Part shown: piece by piece, positions 31,332-43,181 of the stretch
Position numbering within the stretch: position 1 is the first letter of the stretch
Layout of the letters: each line of letters begins with the position of its first letter
Assembly: GCA_021774335.1 (NCBI GenBank)
Contig: JAJFJD010000001.1
Span: 62,001-126,000 of the forward strand
DNA: 64,000 nt
Direction of reading: 5' to 3'
Origin: Alphaproteobacteria bacterium
GTDB taxonomy: Bacteria > Pseudomonadota > Alphaproteobacteria > UBA8366
Made by a program: the position numbers and the translations under genes
Notes under the pieces: generated by a model
The model's input: the letters and a program-made list of their open reading frames with translations, nothing else
Told to the model about the DNA's origin: nothing
Database searches by the model: none

Positions 31332-32778
31332 CCTTCTTGGAAACAACGGCAAACCTGGCCGCCTCCCCGACTCCGATGTCGAAATCACGGGGTTGAGCGC
31401 GGACAGCCGGAAGATTCGGCCCGGATTCTTGTTTGCCGCGATTCCAGGAACGCAACAGGACGGACGGGACTATATCGACGACGCCATCGACGCCGGTGCG
31501 AAAGCCGTCCTTGGCCCGCCTAACCTGCGGCAGGACACGCGCGCGACCGACGTGGCGGTCATCACCGATTCCAACCCCCGCCGCCAGCTTGCACATATGG
31601 CCGCGCGCTTTTACAGCGCACAGCCCCGCACAATTGCGGCGATAACGGGCACGAATGGCAAGACCTCGGTCGCGAATTTCACCCAACAATTCTGGACCCG
31701 GCTCGGCCATCCGGCCGCGAGTCTCGGCACGCTCGGCGTGCGCGGCCCCAATCTGAAGGGCGGCCCGAGCCTGACCACGCCTGACCCGGTCGAACTGCAC
31801 CGCACGCTCTCCAGCCTCCGGCAACAGGGCGTCAACCATCTCGCCCTCGAAGCGTCGAGCCATGGCCTCGAGCAATACCGTCTCGACGGCGTCCAGGTGA
31901 CCGCTGCGGCCTTCACCAATCTGACACGCGACCACCTCGACTATCACGGCACGATGGACAAATACCGGGCCGCGAAACGCCGGCTGTTTATCGAACTGCT
32001 GCGCGATGACGGCGTCGCCGTCCTGAACGCGGAAAGCCCGGAATACGAAGGCTTGCGCGGAATCGCCGAAGACCGTCGGCAGCGCATCATCAGTTATGGC
32101 CTGCACACCGGAAATCTGTGCTGCCTCGACGCAAAACCATCCGCCGAAGGATGGGACCTGCAAATCCGCGCCTTCGACAACACGCTATCGACCAAGTTTC
32201 CGCTGCCCGGCGATTTTCAGGTCAGCAACATGCTTTGCGCCGCCGCGCTGATCGCAGCCTGCGGCGACGACGTCAACGCAGCTCTCCAGCATGTCGCGAC
32301 GCTCGATGGCGTGCCAGGCCGGCTGGAATTGGCCGCGCAGTTGGACAACGGCGTATCGGTCTATGTGGATTACGCGCACACGCCCGATGCCTTGGATGTC
32401 GTTCTGAAAACGCTGCGCCCCCACGTGCAGAACAAACTCGCCGTGGTGTTTGGCTGCGGCGGCGACCGCGATGCCGGCAAACGGCCGGAGATGGCGCGCA
32501 TCGCTGCGCAACGTGCGGACACCGTCTTTGTGACCGACGACAACCCGCGGACCGAAGACGCGCAACACATTCGCCGCGAGGTCCTCGCCGGATGCCCCGA
32601 CGCGACGGAGATCGGCGACCGGCACGCCGCCATCGCGGCCGCGATGTCGGACCTGTCGTCCGGCGACGTCTTGTTGGTCGCCGGCAAGGGCCACGAAGAA
32701 GGTCAGATCGTCGGCGACGAAGTCCTCCCCTTCCATGACGCTACGGTTATCCGCGAACTCGCCGGGAAAACCGCATGA
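31318..32778 (+). CDS. murE: UDP-N-acetylmuramoyl-L-alanyl-D-glutamate--2,6-diaminopimelate ligase
   Basis: ITGLSADSRKIRPGFLFAAIPG, ITGTNGKTSVANF, VYVDYAHTPDALD, VTDDNPRTED (DNPR for DAP). In-frame TTG at 31318 overlaps the ftsI stop. Confidence 0.95.
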   Translation: MRLFSLLGNNGKPGRLPDSDVEITGLSADSRKIRPGFLFAAIPGTQQDGRDYIDDAIDAGAKAVLGPPNLRQDTRATDVAVITDSNPRRQLAHMAARFYSAQPRTIAAITGTNGKTSVANFTQQFWTRLGHPAASLGTLGVRGPNLKGGPSLTTPDPVELHRTLSSLRQQGVNHLALEASSHGLEQYRLDGVQVTAAAFTNLTRDHLDYHGTMDKYRAAKRRLFIELLRDDGVAVLNAESPEYEGLRGIAEDRRQRIISYGLHTGNLCCLDAKPSAEGWDLQIRAFDNTLSTKFPLPGDFQVSNMLCAAALIAACGDDVNAALQHVATLDGVPGRLELAAQLDNGVSVYVDYAHTPDALDVVLKTLRPHVQNKLAVVFGCGGDRDAGKRPEMARIAAQRADTVFVTDDNPRTEDAQHIRREVLAGCPDATEIGDRHAAIAAAMSDLSSGDVLLVAGKGHEEGQIVGDEVLPFHDATVIRELAGKTA

Positions 32779-34199
32779 CCGCGCTTTGGACCCATACGGA
32801 AGCTGCGGCGGCGACCGGCGGCGTCGCACCGACGCCTTGGACCGCCAACGGTGTTTCCATCGACAGCCGGAGCTTGCGGCACGGCGATCTGTTCATTGCC
32901 ATCCGGGGCGACAACAGCGACGGCCATGCCCATGTCGCCGATGCCCTGAGCAAGGGCGCCGCCGCCGCAATGGTGAACGAATCCTGGGCGACGCAATCAG
33001 AGGCCAGTCCCGTGCTGGCGGTCGAAGATACGGACCGCGGCATGCGCGACCTGGCGCGCGCCGCCCGCGACCGCGCACCGGCCCGCATCATCGGCGTCAC
33101 CGGCAGCGTCGGCAAAACCGGCACCAAAGAGATGTTGGCGTTGGCGCTCGGCGAACAAGGCGAGACCGCGGCGACCCAAGGTAACCTGAATAATCACTGG
33201 GGCTTACCGCTCAGTCTCGCGCGGATGGCGCGAACCACTGAATTTGGCATCTACGAACTCGGCATGAACCATGCCGGCGAGATCGCACCGTTGTCGGAAA
33301 TTCTCCGCCCGGACGTCGCGCTGATCACGACCGTGGAATCGGTTCATCTGGAATTCTTCGACTCCGAAGAAGGCATCGCGGACGCCAAGGCAGAAATCTT
33401 TACCGGTTTGCGCGATGGCGGCGGCGCCGTCCTGAATCGCGACAACCGTCACTTCGACCGCTTGCGCCGCAGCGCGGAAGCCGCCGGCGTCACGCGCCTT
33501 TGCTCCTTCGGCGGGCATCCGGATGCAACACTGCGCCTGACGAAGGCCGAGCCAGGCCCGCACGGCAGCAACGTAACCGCCGAATTCGGCGGTCGGACGC
33601 TGAACTATGTCGTCGGCGCGCCCGGCCATCATTGGGTAATGAACAGCCTTGCCGTCCTCGGCGCCGTACACATGATCGGCGCGGACATGGACCGCGCGGC
33701 GGTATCCCTCGCCGGCATCAGGCCGATGAAGGGACGCGGCGAACAACGCTCCATCACCCTGACGGACGGCAGTTTCGTCCTGATCGACGAGAGCTACAAC
33801 GCCAGCCCAGCCTCGATGCGGGCTGCCTTCGATGTATTGGGGGCTACCAGTCCGTCCGGCGATGGACGTCGGATCGCGGTGCTCGGTGACATGCTTGAAA
33901 TAGGTGAGTCGGCGCCTGACGCGCATGCAGCGCTCGCGCCCGACGTGCTGCGCAACCGTGTCGATATCGTCATCGCCGCCGGGGACAACATGGCGCATCT
34001 CGTCGCCGCACTATCGGGTCGCGCCGTCACGGCACACGGCCCCGACAGCGCCGCTATCCATGACCGGGTGCTGGATACGGTCCGCGCCGGGGATGTCGTC
34101 ATGATTAAAGGATCGCTGGGCAGCCGGATGATTCCAATCGCGGACGCTTTGCGTGCGCTCGACCGCGAAGACGGTCACAGCGCCGCCGGGGAGGCTTGA
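32775..34199 (+). CDS. murF: UDP-N-acetylmuramoyl-tripeptide--D-alanyl-D-alanine ligase
   Basis: [50 protein letters not shown]. Confidence 0.95.
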   Translation: MTALWTHTEAAAATGGVAPTPWTANGVSIDSRSLRHGDLFIAIRGDNSDGHAHVADALSKGAAAAMVNESWATQSEASPVLAVEDTDRGMRDLARAARDRAPARIIGVTGSVGKTGTKEMLALALGEQGETAATQGNLNNHWGLPLSLARMARTTEFGIYELGMNHAGEIAPLSEILRPDVALITTVESVHLEFFDSEEGIADAKAEIFTGLRDGGGAVLNRDNRHFDRLRRSAEAAGVTRLCSFGGHPDATLRLTKAEPGPHGSNVTAEFGGRTLNYVVGAPGHHWVMNSLAVLGAVHMIGADMDRAAVSLAGIRPMKGRGEQRSITLTDGSFVLIDESYNASPASMRAAFDVLGATSPSGDGRRIAVLGDMLEIGESAPDAHAALAPDVLRNRVDIVIAAGDNMAHLVAALSGRAVTAHGPDSAAIHDRVLDTVRAGDVVMIKGSLGSRMIPIADALRALDREDGHSAAGEA

Positions 34200-34207
34200 T
34201 ATCCGCC

Positions 34208-35293
34208 ATGCTCTATAATCTTCTTTCGCCTTTCGCCGATCAGTTCCTCGCTTTCAACCTGTTTCGGTACATCACGTTCCGGACCGGCGGCGCGATCATT
34301 ACGGCGTTGATTCTCAGTTTCCTGCTGGGCCCGATGGTCATTAAGTGGCTGCGCGCAACGCAGAACGGCGCCTCCAATATCCGTGAGGACGTTCCGGAAG
34401 GTCATCTCGCCAAAGCCGGCACCCCGACCATGGGCGGATTTTTGATCCTACTGGCGATCGTACTCAGCACCATCCTGTGGGCCGACATCAGCAACGGTTA
34501 CGTTTGGATCGTCATGATGGTCACCGTGGGTTTCGGCGCGGTCGGTTTCGCAGACGACTATCTGAAGCTTTCGAAACGCGATTCGAAGGGCCTGCCCGGC
34601 AGAATCAAACTTGTGTTGCAGGTTGGTATCGCCGTCGGCGCGACCGTCTGGGTCCTGATGCTGACGCGCGAACCCCTGGCGGCGAGCATGTCGGTGCCGT
34701 TCTTCAAAAATATCCTGATCGATCTCGGTTGGTTCTTCATTCCATTCGCGGCCTTCGTCATGGTAGGCGCCTCGAACGCGGTCAACCTGACCGATGGCTT
34801 GGACGGGCTAGCCATCGTGCCGGTCATGATCGCCGCCGCCTGCTTTGGGTTCATTGCCTATCTCGTCGGCAATTCGATCTATTCCGAGTATTTGCAGCTC
34901 CACTATGTGGCCGGAACGGGCGAGTTGGCCGTGTTCTGTGGCGCGATGGTCGGCGCGAGCCTCGGCTTCCTGTGGTTCAACGCACCACCTGCCATGGTCT
35001 TCATGGGCGACACCGGGTCGCTGTCGGTCGGCGGCGCGCTCGGCGCGATCAGCGTCGTCACCAAACATGAGCTGGTGCTCGCGATCATCGGCGGCTTATT
35101 CGTATTGGAAACCGTTTCGGTGATCGTCCAGGTCGCCTCCTTCAAATTGACGGGCAAGCGCGTTTTCGCGATGGCCCCGCTGCACCATCACTTCGAAAAG
35201 AAGGGATGGGCCGAATCCACGATCGTCATCCGGTTCTGGATCATCGCCTCGATTTTGGCGCTGGTCGGACTAGCAACCCTGAAACTGCGGTAG
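34208..35293 (+). CDS. mraY: phospho-N-acetylmuramoyl-pentapeptide-transferase
   Basis: [58 protein letters not shown]. Confidence 0.97.
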   Translation: MLYNLLSPFADQFLAFNLFRYITFRTGGAIITALILSFLLGPMVIKWLRATQNGASNIREDVPEGHLAKAGTPTMGGFLILLAIVLSTILWADISNGYVWIVMMVTVGFGAVGFADDYLKLSKRDSKGLPGRIKLVLQVGIAVGATVWVLMLTREPLAASMSVPFFKNILIDLGWFFIPFAAFVMVGASNAVNLTDGLDGLAIVPVMIAAACFGFIAYLVGNSIYSEYLQLHYVAGTGELAVFCGAMVGASLGFLWFNAPPAMVFMGDTGSLSVGGALGAISVVTKHELVLAIIGGLFVLETVSVIVQVASFKLTGKRVFAMAPLHHHFEKKGWAESTIVIRFWIIASILALVGLATLKLR

Positions 35294-35309
35294 AGCGAGA
35301 CAATCTCTA

Positions 35310-36722
35310 GTGATCGACCTGTCGACATATCGTGGTCAGACCTTCGCCGTAATGGGCCTCGGGGCATCCGGCCTGGTTGCCGCCCGTGCGCTTCAGCGCG
35401 GCGGTGCAATCGTGCGCGCCTGGGACGACCAAAAGTCGAGCCGCGCCGCCGCGGCGGATGACGGGATTCCGATCGCCGATCTTGCCAGGGACCCATGGGA
35501 TGGCGTCGACGCGCTTGTTCTGAGCCCGGGTATTCCGCACACCTACCCCGCCCCACATCCGGTCGCCGCGCGCGCCAAAGAGCATGGCTGCGCAATCATC
35601 GGCGACATCGAACTGCTCGCGAAGGCACAGCCGGACGCACGCTACGTCGGCATTACCGGAACAAATGGAAAATCTACGACCACCGCGCTTATTGGCCACA
35701 TCCTGAATCACGCCGGCCGGACCATTGATATCGGCGGCAATCTCGGCATGCCGGCGCTCGACCTCACGCCCATGGACGAGGACGGCATCTACGTTCTCGA
35801 GATGTCGTCCTACCAACTCGAGCTGACATCCCCGATCCCCTTCGACATCGCGGTAATGTTGAACGTCACCGCGGACCATCTGGACCGGCATGGCGGCATG
35901 AACGGTTACGTCGCCGCGAAGAAACGAATTTTCGATGGCCAGAACACAGGCCATGCGGCGGTCGTCGGGATCGATGACGAGATATGCCAATCCATCGCAG
36001 ACGCCCTGCGCGGAGACGAAACGCGGCGCGTCATTCCCATCTCCGGCGATCATCGCGTCTCCGGCGGCGTCTATGCGATCGACCGTTTTCTGTACGACGA
36101 CATGGACGGTGACAATGTCCCGGTGTTGAGCCTGGACGACGTTCCCACGATGCCCGGCACCCACAACGCGCAGAATGCCAGCGCGGCCTATGCCGTGGCC
36201 CGCGTGCTGGATGTCGACCCGTCCGTTATCGTGGAGGCCATTCGCAGTTATCCGGGCTTGGCCCACCGCCAACAACTCGCCGCGGAAATCGACGGCATTC
36301 GCTACGTCAACGACAGCAAGGCGACGAATGCCGAGGCCGCAGCCCGGGCGCTCTCCTCTTATGAGCATATTTATTGGATCGCCGGTGGCTTGGCGAAGGA
36401 AGGCGGCCTCGACGCCGCCGCATCGTATTTCCCGCGCATTCGCCATGCCTTCCTGATCGGCGAAGCGGCGGATGATTTCGGCCGCTCGCTCGAGGGACAG
36501 GTCGCAACGACACAGTGCGGCGACTTGGACTCGGCCGTCCGAGCCGCGCATGCGATGGCGCAACGGGACGGCAATCCCGATGCGGTAGTGCTGCTGTCTC
36601 CCGCCTGTGCGTCTTTCGATCAATTCCCGAATTTCGAGGAACGGGGCCGCAGCTTCTGCCGCGCCGTCGCCGCGCTGCCCGGTGGCGCCCGCACCATCCG
36701 CTATGACGGAGGTGCCGCATGA
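35310..36722 (+). CDS. murD: UDP-N-acetylmuramoyl-L-alanine--D-glutamate ligase (GTG start)
   Basis: MGLGASGLVAARAL, GITGTNGKSTTTALIGHIL, VNDSKATNAEAAARAL, LSPACASFDQFPNFEERG. Confidence 0.96.
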   Translation: MIDLSTYRGQTFAVMGLGASGLVAARALQRGGAIVRAWDDQKSSRAAAADDGIPIADLARDPWDGVDALVLSPGIPHTYPAPHPVAARAKEHGCAIIGDIELLAKAQPDARYVGITGTNGKSTTTALIGHILNHAGRTIDIGGNLGMPALDLTPMDEDGIYVLEMSSYQLELTSPIPFDIAVMLNVTADHLDRHGGMNGYVAAKKRIFDGQNTGHAAVVGIDDEICQSIADALRGDETRRVIPISGDHRVSGGVYAIDRFLYDDMDGDNVPVLSLDDVPTMPGTHNAQNASAAYAVARVLDVDPSVIVEAIRSYPGLAHRQQLAAEIDGIRYVNDSKATNAEAAARALSSYEHIYWIAGGLAKEGGLDAAASYFPRIRHAFLIGEAADDFGRSLEGQVATTQCGDLDSAVRAAHAMAQRDGNPDAVVLLSPACASFDQFPNFEERGRSFCRAVAALPGGARTIRYDGGAA

Positions 36723-37840
36723 TGGTCCCTCTGACACGGACCGATACGTCCGTCCTCGGGCGTTGGTGGTGGACCGTCGACCGGTGGTCCCTCTTCCTGC
36801 TCTGCGCCCTGACCGGCATCGGGTTGGTTCTAACGGGTGCCGCAAGTCCGGCCGTCGCCGAACGCCTCAACCTGCCGCCGACGCATTTCCTGCTGCGGCA
36901 AGCGCTCTTCGTGGTTCCGGCGATGGGCGTTCTGTTCCTGGTTTCGATGCTCAACGCCCGTCAGGTACGGCGGTTGGCGGTCATGGTCTTTCTGGCCTCG
37001 ATCTGCCTGTTGTTGCTGACGCTGGCGGTCGGCACCGAAATCAAGGGCGCGCGCCGGTGGATCACCTTGGGTGGCCTGTCGCTGCAGGTTTCCGAATTCG
37101 TCAAGCCCGCCTTCGCCGTCACAGCGGCCTGGATGTTCGCGGCCCGGCGGCTCGGCGAGGACATTCCCGGCAACGCAATCTCCGCGGGTTTGCTGTTCGT
37201 GGTCGTTGGCTTGTTGTTGGCCCAACCGGATGTGGGCCAGACGGTCGTCGTAACCATCGTCTGGTTCAGTCAGTTTTTTCTGGCGGGCCTGCCCATGGTC
37301 TTGGTCGCCCTCTTGCTGATCCTCGGACTCGGCGGGTTGGTGACAGCCTATTTTGTGTTTCCGCATGTCGCCAGCCGCGTCGACCGCTTCTTCAATCCGC
37401 AGGCCGGCGACAGCTACCAGATCGACCGCGCGCTCGAAGCCTTCAAGAATGGCGGTCTGTTCGGCACCGGGCCAGGTTTGGGTACGGCCAAGTCGAGCCT
37501 GCCGGACGCCCACGCGGACTTTGTCTTTGCCGTCGCCGGCGAAGAGTTTGGACTCATCGCTTGTCTGCTGCTCGTGTTGCTGTTCGCCGCCATCGTGTTG
37601 CGCGGATTCAGTCGTGTGCTGCAAGACAACGATTTGTTCATCGTCCTGGCGACGACAGGTCTGCTGGTGCAGTTCTCGCTGCAGGCCCTGATCAATATGG
37701 CATCCTCGGTCAATCTGATGCCGCCCAAGGGTATGACCTTGCCGTTCATTTCCTATGGCGGATCATCGATCCTCGCGATCGCTTTCGGTATGGGGATGAT
37801 GCTCGCGTTGACGCGCCGACGGCCGGGGGATTCCCGATGA
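36719..37840 (+). CDS. ftsW: SEDS peptidoglycan polymerase FtsW
   Basis: 10-TM SEDS protein; LPDAHADFVFAVAGEEFG, NLMPPKGMTLPFISYGGSS. Confidence 0.96.
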   Translation: MMVPLTRTDTSVLGRWWWTVDRWSLFLLCALTGIGLVLTGAASPAVAERLNLPPTHFLLRQALFVVPAMGVLFLVSMLNARQVRRLAVMVFLASICLLLLTLAVGTEIKGARRWITLGGLSLQVSEFVKPAFAVTAAWMFAARRLGEDIPGNAISAGLLFVVVGLLLAQPDVGQTVVVTIVWFSQFFLAGLPMVLVALLLILGLGGLVTAYFVFPHVASRVDRFFNPQAGDSYQIDRALEAFKNGGLFGTGPGLGTAKSSLPDAHADFVFAVAGEEFGLIACLLLVLLFAAIVLRGFSRVLQDNDLFIVLATTGLLVQFSLQALINMASSVNLMPPKGMTLPFISYGGSSILAIAFGMGMMLALTRRRPGDSR

Positions 37841-38991
37841 ACGCGCCCAACCAACCCATTGTACTCGCCGCCGGCGGCACCGGCGGCCATGTCTTTCCGG
37901 CCCAGTCATTGGCGGGTGCGCTCGCCGACCGCGGCATTCGGATCGCCTTGATCACCGACCGGCGGGCAAACGCGCTGGACGGCGCACTGGCGACGGCGGA
38001 CACCTATCGTATCCGGGCCGGTGGTCTGAGCGGCCGCGGGCCGTTGCAACGACTGGTCGCTTTGGCCGATCTCGGCATTGGCTTCCTGCAGGCGCGCCGA
38101 ATTCTGAAATCCATCGACCCCATGGCCGTCGTCGGATTCGGCAGTTACGCCTCCGCACCGACCATGGCCGCCGCCGTGGGCCTCGGTTGCCGTACAGTCA
38201 TTCACGAACAGAACGCAATCCTCGGACGCGCCAACCGCCTGTTCGCATCGCGGGTCACGAATATTGCAACCGCCTTCCGCTCCGTCGCAAACCTCCGGGA
38301 CGAAGATCGACCCAAGACCGTCTGGACCGGCAACCCGGTACGATCCGAAGTCATCGGCATCGCCGGAGAACCGTACCCGGCTATTGAAGACGATGGGCCG
38401 ATCAATCTACTGGTCTTCGGCGGCAGCCTGGGCGCGACGGTTTTCAGCAAGGTCGTACCGGAGGCGTTGACCAGCCTTTCCGATACCGTTCAAAAACGCC
38501 TTCGGCTGACGCAACAATGCCGAGCCGAAGACCTGGATGCTGTGCGCAAAATCTACGACGACGCCGGCCTGCAGGCGGAACTGGCGCCTTTCTTCTCCGA
38601 CATGCCGAACAAATTGGCGACGGCGCATCTCGTGATTTGCCGCGCCGGCGCGTCCACGATCGCTGAACTTGCCGCAGCAGGCCGACCCGCCATCCTAGTG
38701 CCCTATCCGCATGCGACGGACGACCACCAGACCCGGAACGCAGAATGCCTGTGCGACGCCGGCGGCGGTTGGATGATTCCGCAGGAAGCCTTTACCGCCG
38801 ACAGCCTGGCCGCACGGCTTACCACGCTGCTGTCCAACACCAAGAGCCTTCGGACGACCGCGCTCTGCGCCGGACAGATCGGCATGCGAAACGCAACGGA
38901 CAACCTGACGGATCTGGTCCTGTCCGCCGCGGGATATTCAGACAACGGCGACACGATCACCGGAACGCATTCAAGGGAGGCCGCGGAATGA
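37837..38991 (+). CDS. murG: UDP-N-acetylglucosamine--N-acetylmuramyl-(pentapeptide) pyrophosphoryl-undecaprenol N-acetylglucosamine transferase
   Basis: [70 protein letters not shown]. Start trimmed to 37837. Confidence 0.96.
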   Translation: MNAPNQPIVLAAGGTGGHVFPAQSLAGALADRGIRIALITDRRANALDGALATADTYRIRAGGLSGRGPLQRLVALADLGIGFLQARRILKSIDPMAVVGFGSYASAPTMAAAVGLGCRTVIHEQNAILGRANRLFASRVTNIATAFRSVANLRDEDRPKTVWTGNPVRSEVIGIAGEPYPAIEDDGPINLLVFGGSLGATVFSKVVPEALTSLSDTVQKRLRLTQQCRAEDLDAVRKIYDDAGLQAELAPFFSDMPNKLATAHLVICRAGASTIAELAAAGRPAILVPYPHATDDHQTRNAECLCDAGGGWMIPQEAFTADSLAARLTTLLSNTKSLRTTALCAGQIGMRNATDNLTDLVLSAAGYSDNGDTITGTHSREAAE

Positions 38992-40409
38992 GAAGCATGC
39001 CTCTGTCCATCGGCACGATCCATTTCGTCGGAATCGGCGGAATCGGCATGTCCGGCATCGCCGAGGTGATGCACAACCTGGGCTACAAAGTGCAGGGCAG
39101 CGACCTGGCCGAAAGCGCCAATGTCGTACGCCTGCGGGAATTGGGCATCACCGTGCATATCGGCCACAACGCCTCGAACCTGGGCGACGCGCAGGTCGTC
39201 GTCATCTCGACCGCGGTGCAGGCCGACAACCCCGAAGTGGTGGTGGCCCGGGAAACACTGATCCCCGTGGTCCGCCGCGCCGAAATGCTTGGCGAGTTGA
39301 TGCGCCTGAAATGGGCGATCGCGGTCGGCGGCACGCATGGCAAGACCACTACGACGTCGATGGTCGCGTCCATCCTGGACGGGGCCGATCTCGACCCGAC
39401 GGTGATCAACGGCGGCATCATCAACGCCTATGGCACCAATGCCCGGCTCGGCGAAGGCGAGTGGATGGTCGTGGAAGCGGACGAATCCGACGGCACCTTC
39501 GTCAAACTGCCCGCGACAATCGCCATCGTCACGAACATGGACCCCGAGCACCTGGATTTCTATGGCACCTTCGACGAGGAGCGCGCCGCCTTCCGCAGCT
39601 TCGTCCAGAACCTGCCCTTCTATGGTTTCGCGGCGTTGTGCATCGACCATCACGAAGTCCAGGCGATGATCGGCAGCATTTCGGATCGTCGCCTCATCAC
39701 CTACGGACTCAATCCGCAGGCGGAAGTACGCGGAGAAAATCTCCGCCCTGGACTGGACGGAGTCACCTTCGATGTCCATATCGGCGGCCGTAGTGGCGAC
39801 GACAGACTGCTTCGCGACGTTCATCTGCCTATGCTCGGCGACCACAACGTCCAGAATGCCCTGGCCGCGATCGCCGTCGCCAATGAAATGTCCATCGACG
39901 AAACGACGATCGTCAGCGCGTTGGGCGGGTTCGAAGGCGTCAAACGGCGTTTCACCAACACCGGCGAAGCGGGCGGCATCACCGTCATCGACGACTACGG
40001 CCACCATCCCGTCGAAATTACGGCGGTCTTGAAGGCGGCACGCTCGGCGACGGAAGGAAACATCATCGCCGTCGTACAGCCGCACCGGTACTCCCGGTTG
40101 GAAAGCCTTTTCGAGGAATTCTGCGCCTGCTTCAACGATGCCGACACGGTCATCGTCTCCAATGTCTACGAGGCGGGCGAGAAGCCGATCCCCGGCGCCG
40201 ACCGGGACGCGTTGATCGAAGGGCTCCGCACCCGGGGACATCGCCATGTCCTGGCGCTTGGCGACCCGGACGACCTGCCCCAGATCGTCGCGGCCATCGC
40301 GGGCGACGGCGACATGGTGGTCTGTCTCGGCGCCGGCACGAGCACGGTTTGGGCAAACGAACTGCCCGAGAAGCTCAAAGCGCTCCAAGACGCGGCGGGA
40401 GCTGGGTGA
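38988..40409 (+). CDS. murC: UDP-N-acetylmuramate--L-alanine ligase
   Basis: [61 protein letters not shown]. Start 38988 (ATGA overlap). Confidence 0.96.
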   Translation: MRSMPLSIGTIHFVGIGGIGMSGIAEVMHNLGYKVQGSDLAESANVVRLRELGITVHIGHNASNLGDAQVVVISTAVQADNPEVVVARETLIPVVRRAEMLGELMRLKWAIAVGGTHGKTTTTSMVASILDGADLDPTVINGGIINAYGTNARLGEGEWMVVEADESDGTFVKLPATIAIVTNMDPEHLDFYGTFDEERAAFRSFVQNLPFYGFAALCIDHHEVQAMIGSISDRRLITYGLNPQAEVRGENLRPGLDGVTFDVHIGGRSGDDRLLRDVHLPMLGDHNVQNALAAIAVANEMSIDETTIVSALGGFEGVKRRFTNTGEAGGITVIDDYGHHPVEITAVLKAARSATEGNIIAVVQPHRYSRLESLFEEFCACFNDADTVIVSNVYEAGEKPIPGADRDALIEGLRTRGHRHVLALGDPDDLPQIVAAIAGDGDMVVCLGAGTSTVWANELPEKLKALQDAAGAG

Positions 40410-41347
40410 TGGCCATGGCGGCACTTAAACACCCCGATCGCTTAATCGACCGGCTTCCCGCAGTCCGCGGGGAGTATCGGGAAGACGTCGCCTTGGCACG
40501 CTACACGTGGTTCCGCGTCGGCGGACCAGCGGAAGTGTTGTTCCTGCCGGCCGACAAGGACGATCTGCAACAATTCCTCGCCGGCACAACGCCGGACGTT
40601 CCGGTGACCGTGCTCGGTGTCGCCTCGAACCTGTTGATCCGCGACGGCGGCATTCCCGGCGTGGTCATCCGCCTGCGCGGCACGTTCAACGAGACTGCCT
40701 TGACCAAATCCGGCGTCGTGGCCGGCGCTGGCGCGCTCGACATCAACGTGGCGCGGTTCGCGGCGGAGAACGGTATCGGCGGACTAGAATTCCTCTCCGG
40801 CATACCCGGAACGGTCGGCGGTGCACTGCGCATGAATGCCGGCGCCTACGGACGCGAGGTAAAGGACGTACTGATCAACGCCGATTCCCTCGATCGGAAT
40901 GGCGGCGCACATCAATTCGACGCCGAAGCGATGGGATTCAGCTATCGCCATTCCAGCGTGCCCGACGATCACATCTTTGTATCGGCGACGCTTGCCGCCG
41001 AGTTGGACGACCCGGCAAAAATTTCCGCGCGCCTGGACGAAATCGGCGCTGCCCGCAACGAGACGCAGCCGATCCGAAGCCGGACCGGCGGGTCGACGTT
41101 CAAGAATCCCGACGGCCAGCACGCCTGGGAACTGATCGACGCCGCGGGTTGCCGCGGACTGCGCGTCGGTGGCGCGACCGTATCGGAAAAACACTGCAAC
41201 TTCCTGATCAATACCGGGTCGGCCACGGCGCATGACTTGGAAGCCCTAGGCGAAGAAGTCCGTCGCCGGGTCGTTGATACATGCGGCGTGGAACTGCAAT
41301 GGGAAATTCGGCGGGTTGGCGTCGCCGAGAACGGAGGCCGGGAATGA
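40409..41347 (+). CDS. murB: UDP-N-acetylenolpyruvoylglucosamine reductase
   Basis: [53 protein letters not shown]. Confidence 0.96.
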   Translation: MAMAALKHPDRLIDRLPAVRGEYREDVALARYTWFRVGGPAEVLFLPADKDDLQQFLAGTTPDVPVTVLGVASNLLIRDGGIPGVVIRLRGTFNETALTKSGVVAGAGALDINVARFAAENGIGGLEFLSGIPGTVGGALRMNAGAYGREVKDVLINADSLDRNGGAHQFDAEAMGFSYRHSSVPDDHIFVSATLAAELDDPAKISARLDEIGAARNETQPIRSRTGGSTFKNPDGQHAWELIDAAGCRGLRVGGATVSEKHCNFLINTGSATAHDLEALGEEVRRRVVDTCGVELQWEIRRVGVAENGGRE

Positions 41348-42258
41348 GCAAGCGTGTCGCGGTGCTTCTAGGCGGGTGGTCGGCGGAGCGTGATGTATCG
41401 CTCAGCAGCGGCACGGAATGTGCAGCGGCCCTGCGCGAGAGTGGGTACGACGTTGAGGAGATCGACGTAACGCGCGACATCGAGGCTTTGTTGAAAAGAC
41501 TCGAGCCCCGCCCCGATGCGGTATTCAACGCGTTGCACGGACGTTTTGGAGAGGACGGCCATATTCAGGCAATGCTCAATATTCTTGAGATTCCCTACAC
41601 GCATTCCGGTCTGCTCGCCTCGGCGACGGCGATGGACAAGGCGCGTTCGAAAGAGATTTTCAAGTCGGCCGGAATCCAATGTCCGGAGGGCCAAGTTCTG
41701 CATGTCGGCGATTTGCGGGGCGGAATCGTGATCGATCCTCCCTATGTGATCAAACCGAATAATGAAGGATCAAGCGTCGGCGTGCACATCATCCTTCCCG
41801 GCGACAACTACCTGCCGGTCGACGATTGGCAATACGGATCCGACGCGCTCGTCGAGCCGTACATTCCCGGCCGCGAATTGACCGTTGCCGTTATGGGCGA
41901 CCGGGCGCTCGGCGTGACCGAACTGCGCCCGAACGACGGTTTTTACGACTACGAAGCGAAATATACCGACGGCAAAACCGTGCATCTCTGTCCCGCACCG
42001 ATCCCGGATTCAATTGCGCAGCTTTGCGTTGAAAACGCGGTAACTGCGCACCGCGCGCTGGGATGCCGCGGCGTTACCCGGGCGGACTTTCGATACGACG
42101 ACACGATGCGCAATCCCGGAGACTTGTATCTTCTGGAAATCAACACGCAGCCGGGCATGACGCCCCTGTCGCTGGTGCCCGAGCAGGCACAGCATGTCGG
42201 CATGTCCTTCCCCGAGCTGGTCAGTTGGATGGTGGAGAACGCAGCATGCGACGCGTAG
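41344..42258 (+). CDS. ddl: D-alanine--D-alanine ligase
   Basis: [48 protein letters not shown]. Confidence 0.95.
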   Translation: MSKRVAVLLGGWSAERDVSLSSGTECAAALRESGYDVEEIDVTRDIEALLKRLEPRPDAVFNALHGRFGEDGHIQAMLNILEIPYTHSGLLASATAMDKARSKEIFKSAGIQCPEGQVLHVGDLRGGIVIDPPYVIKPNNEGSSVGVHIILPGDNYLPVDDWQYGSDALVEPYIPGRELTVAVMGDRALGVTELRPNDGFYDYEAKYTDGKTVHLCPAPIPDSIAQLCVENAVTAHRALGCRGVTRADFRYDDTMRNPGDLYLLEINTQPGMTPLSLVPEQAQHVGMSFPELVSWMVENAACDA

Positions 42259-43136
42259 GGAAAGCACGACGCGCCACCGCGACACGGCGGCACTCGCGGC
42301 GCCAGACCACCCTATGGGGACGGATTACCGAGCGATTCCAATTCGAACTGACTCCGAGCCGGCGGTGGCTGCTGTATGGCAGCGGCGCACTCACGGCGAT
42401 CGGCATGGTGATCGGCGGCTTGCTCTGGGCGTCGGGCGTCGATCTGCCGGGCCGGATCGTGAATGCGACGCGCACTGCCATCGCCGATGCCACGCTTTGG
42501 GCCGGTTTCTCCGTCCGCGAAGTTTATGTGGCCGGCCGCAAGGAAGCGACACGGGCACAACTGCTGGACGCGCTGCAGACGCGCGTCGGCGAACCTATCT
42601 TGTTCTTCGATCCTGACGGCGCGCGACAACGGCTGGAAGATTTGGGTTGGGTCGCCGAAGCCCGCATCGAACGGCGCCTGCCCAACACCATCTTGGTCTA
42701 TCTGACGGAACGCGAACCCGTCGCGATCTGGCAGAAGAACAAGAAGTTCCTGCTCGTCGACCAAAGCGGCGCGATCATCGGTTCGCAAGGGCTCAACCGA
42801 TACCGCAAGCTCAAGATTATCATCGGCGACGACGCGCCGAAGCACGCAGCCGCCCTGCTAACGATGCTCGCGGGCGAACCCGAGATGATGAGCCGGGTCA
42901 CGCACGCGGTATGGGTCAGCGGCCGCCGCTGGAATATTCGAATCGAAAACACAATCGATATTCGCCTGCCGGCCGAAAACCCGGAAGCCGCGTGGCGAAA
43001 ATTGAGCGAGTTGGAAAAGGAGCATGGCCTCCTGAAACGCGATATCTCCGCCGTGGACCTTCGCGTCCCGGACAAGATGACCGTCCGGATGAACCGGAAA
43101 CCGACCGCGGCGGCACACCGCGGCGATCAGACATAG
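42246..43136 (+). CDS. ftsQ: cell division protein FtsQ
   Basis: Single TM, POTRA-like FSVREVYVAGRKEATRAQLLDAL, RLPNTILVYLTEREPVAIWQ; position between ddl and ftsA. Confidence 0.94.
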   Translation: MRRVGKARRATATRRHSRRQTTLWGRITERFQFELTPSRRWLLYGSGALTAIGMVIGGLLWASGVDLPGRIVNATRTAIADATLWAGFSVREVYVAGRKEATRAQLLDALQTRVGEPILFFDPDGARQRLEDLGWVAEARIERRLPNTILVYLTEREPVAIWQKNKKFLLVDQSGAIIGSQGLNRYRKLKIIIGDDAPKHAAALLTMLAGEPEMMSRVTHAVWVSGRRWNIRIENTIDIRLPAENPEAAWRKLSELEKEHGLLKRDISAVDLRVPDKMTVRMNRKPTAAAHRGDQT

Positions 43137-43181
43137 ACGGCGTGTCGAACAGGGATCGAATGCAAGGAAGGATGATCAATC

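Noticed and set aside
35307-36845. 512 aa minus-strand ORF opposite murD
   Set aside because: Shadow of murD; no domain signal.
38703-40424. 573 aa minus-strand ORF opposite murC
   Set aside because: Shadow of murC; every conserved MurC motif is on the plus strand.
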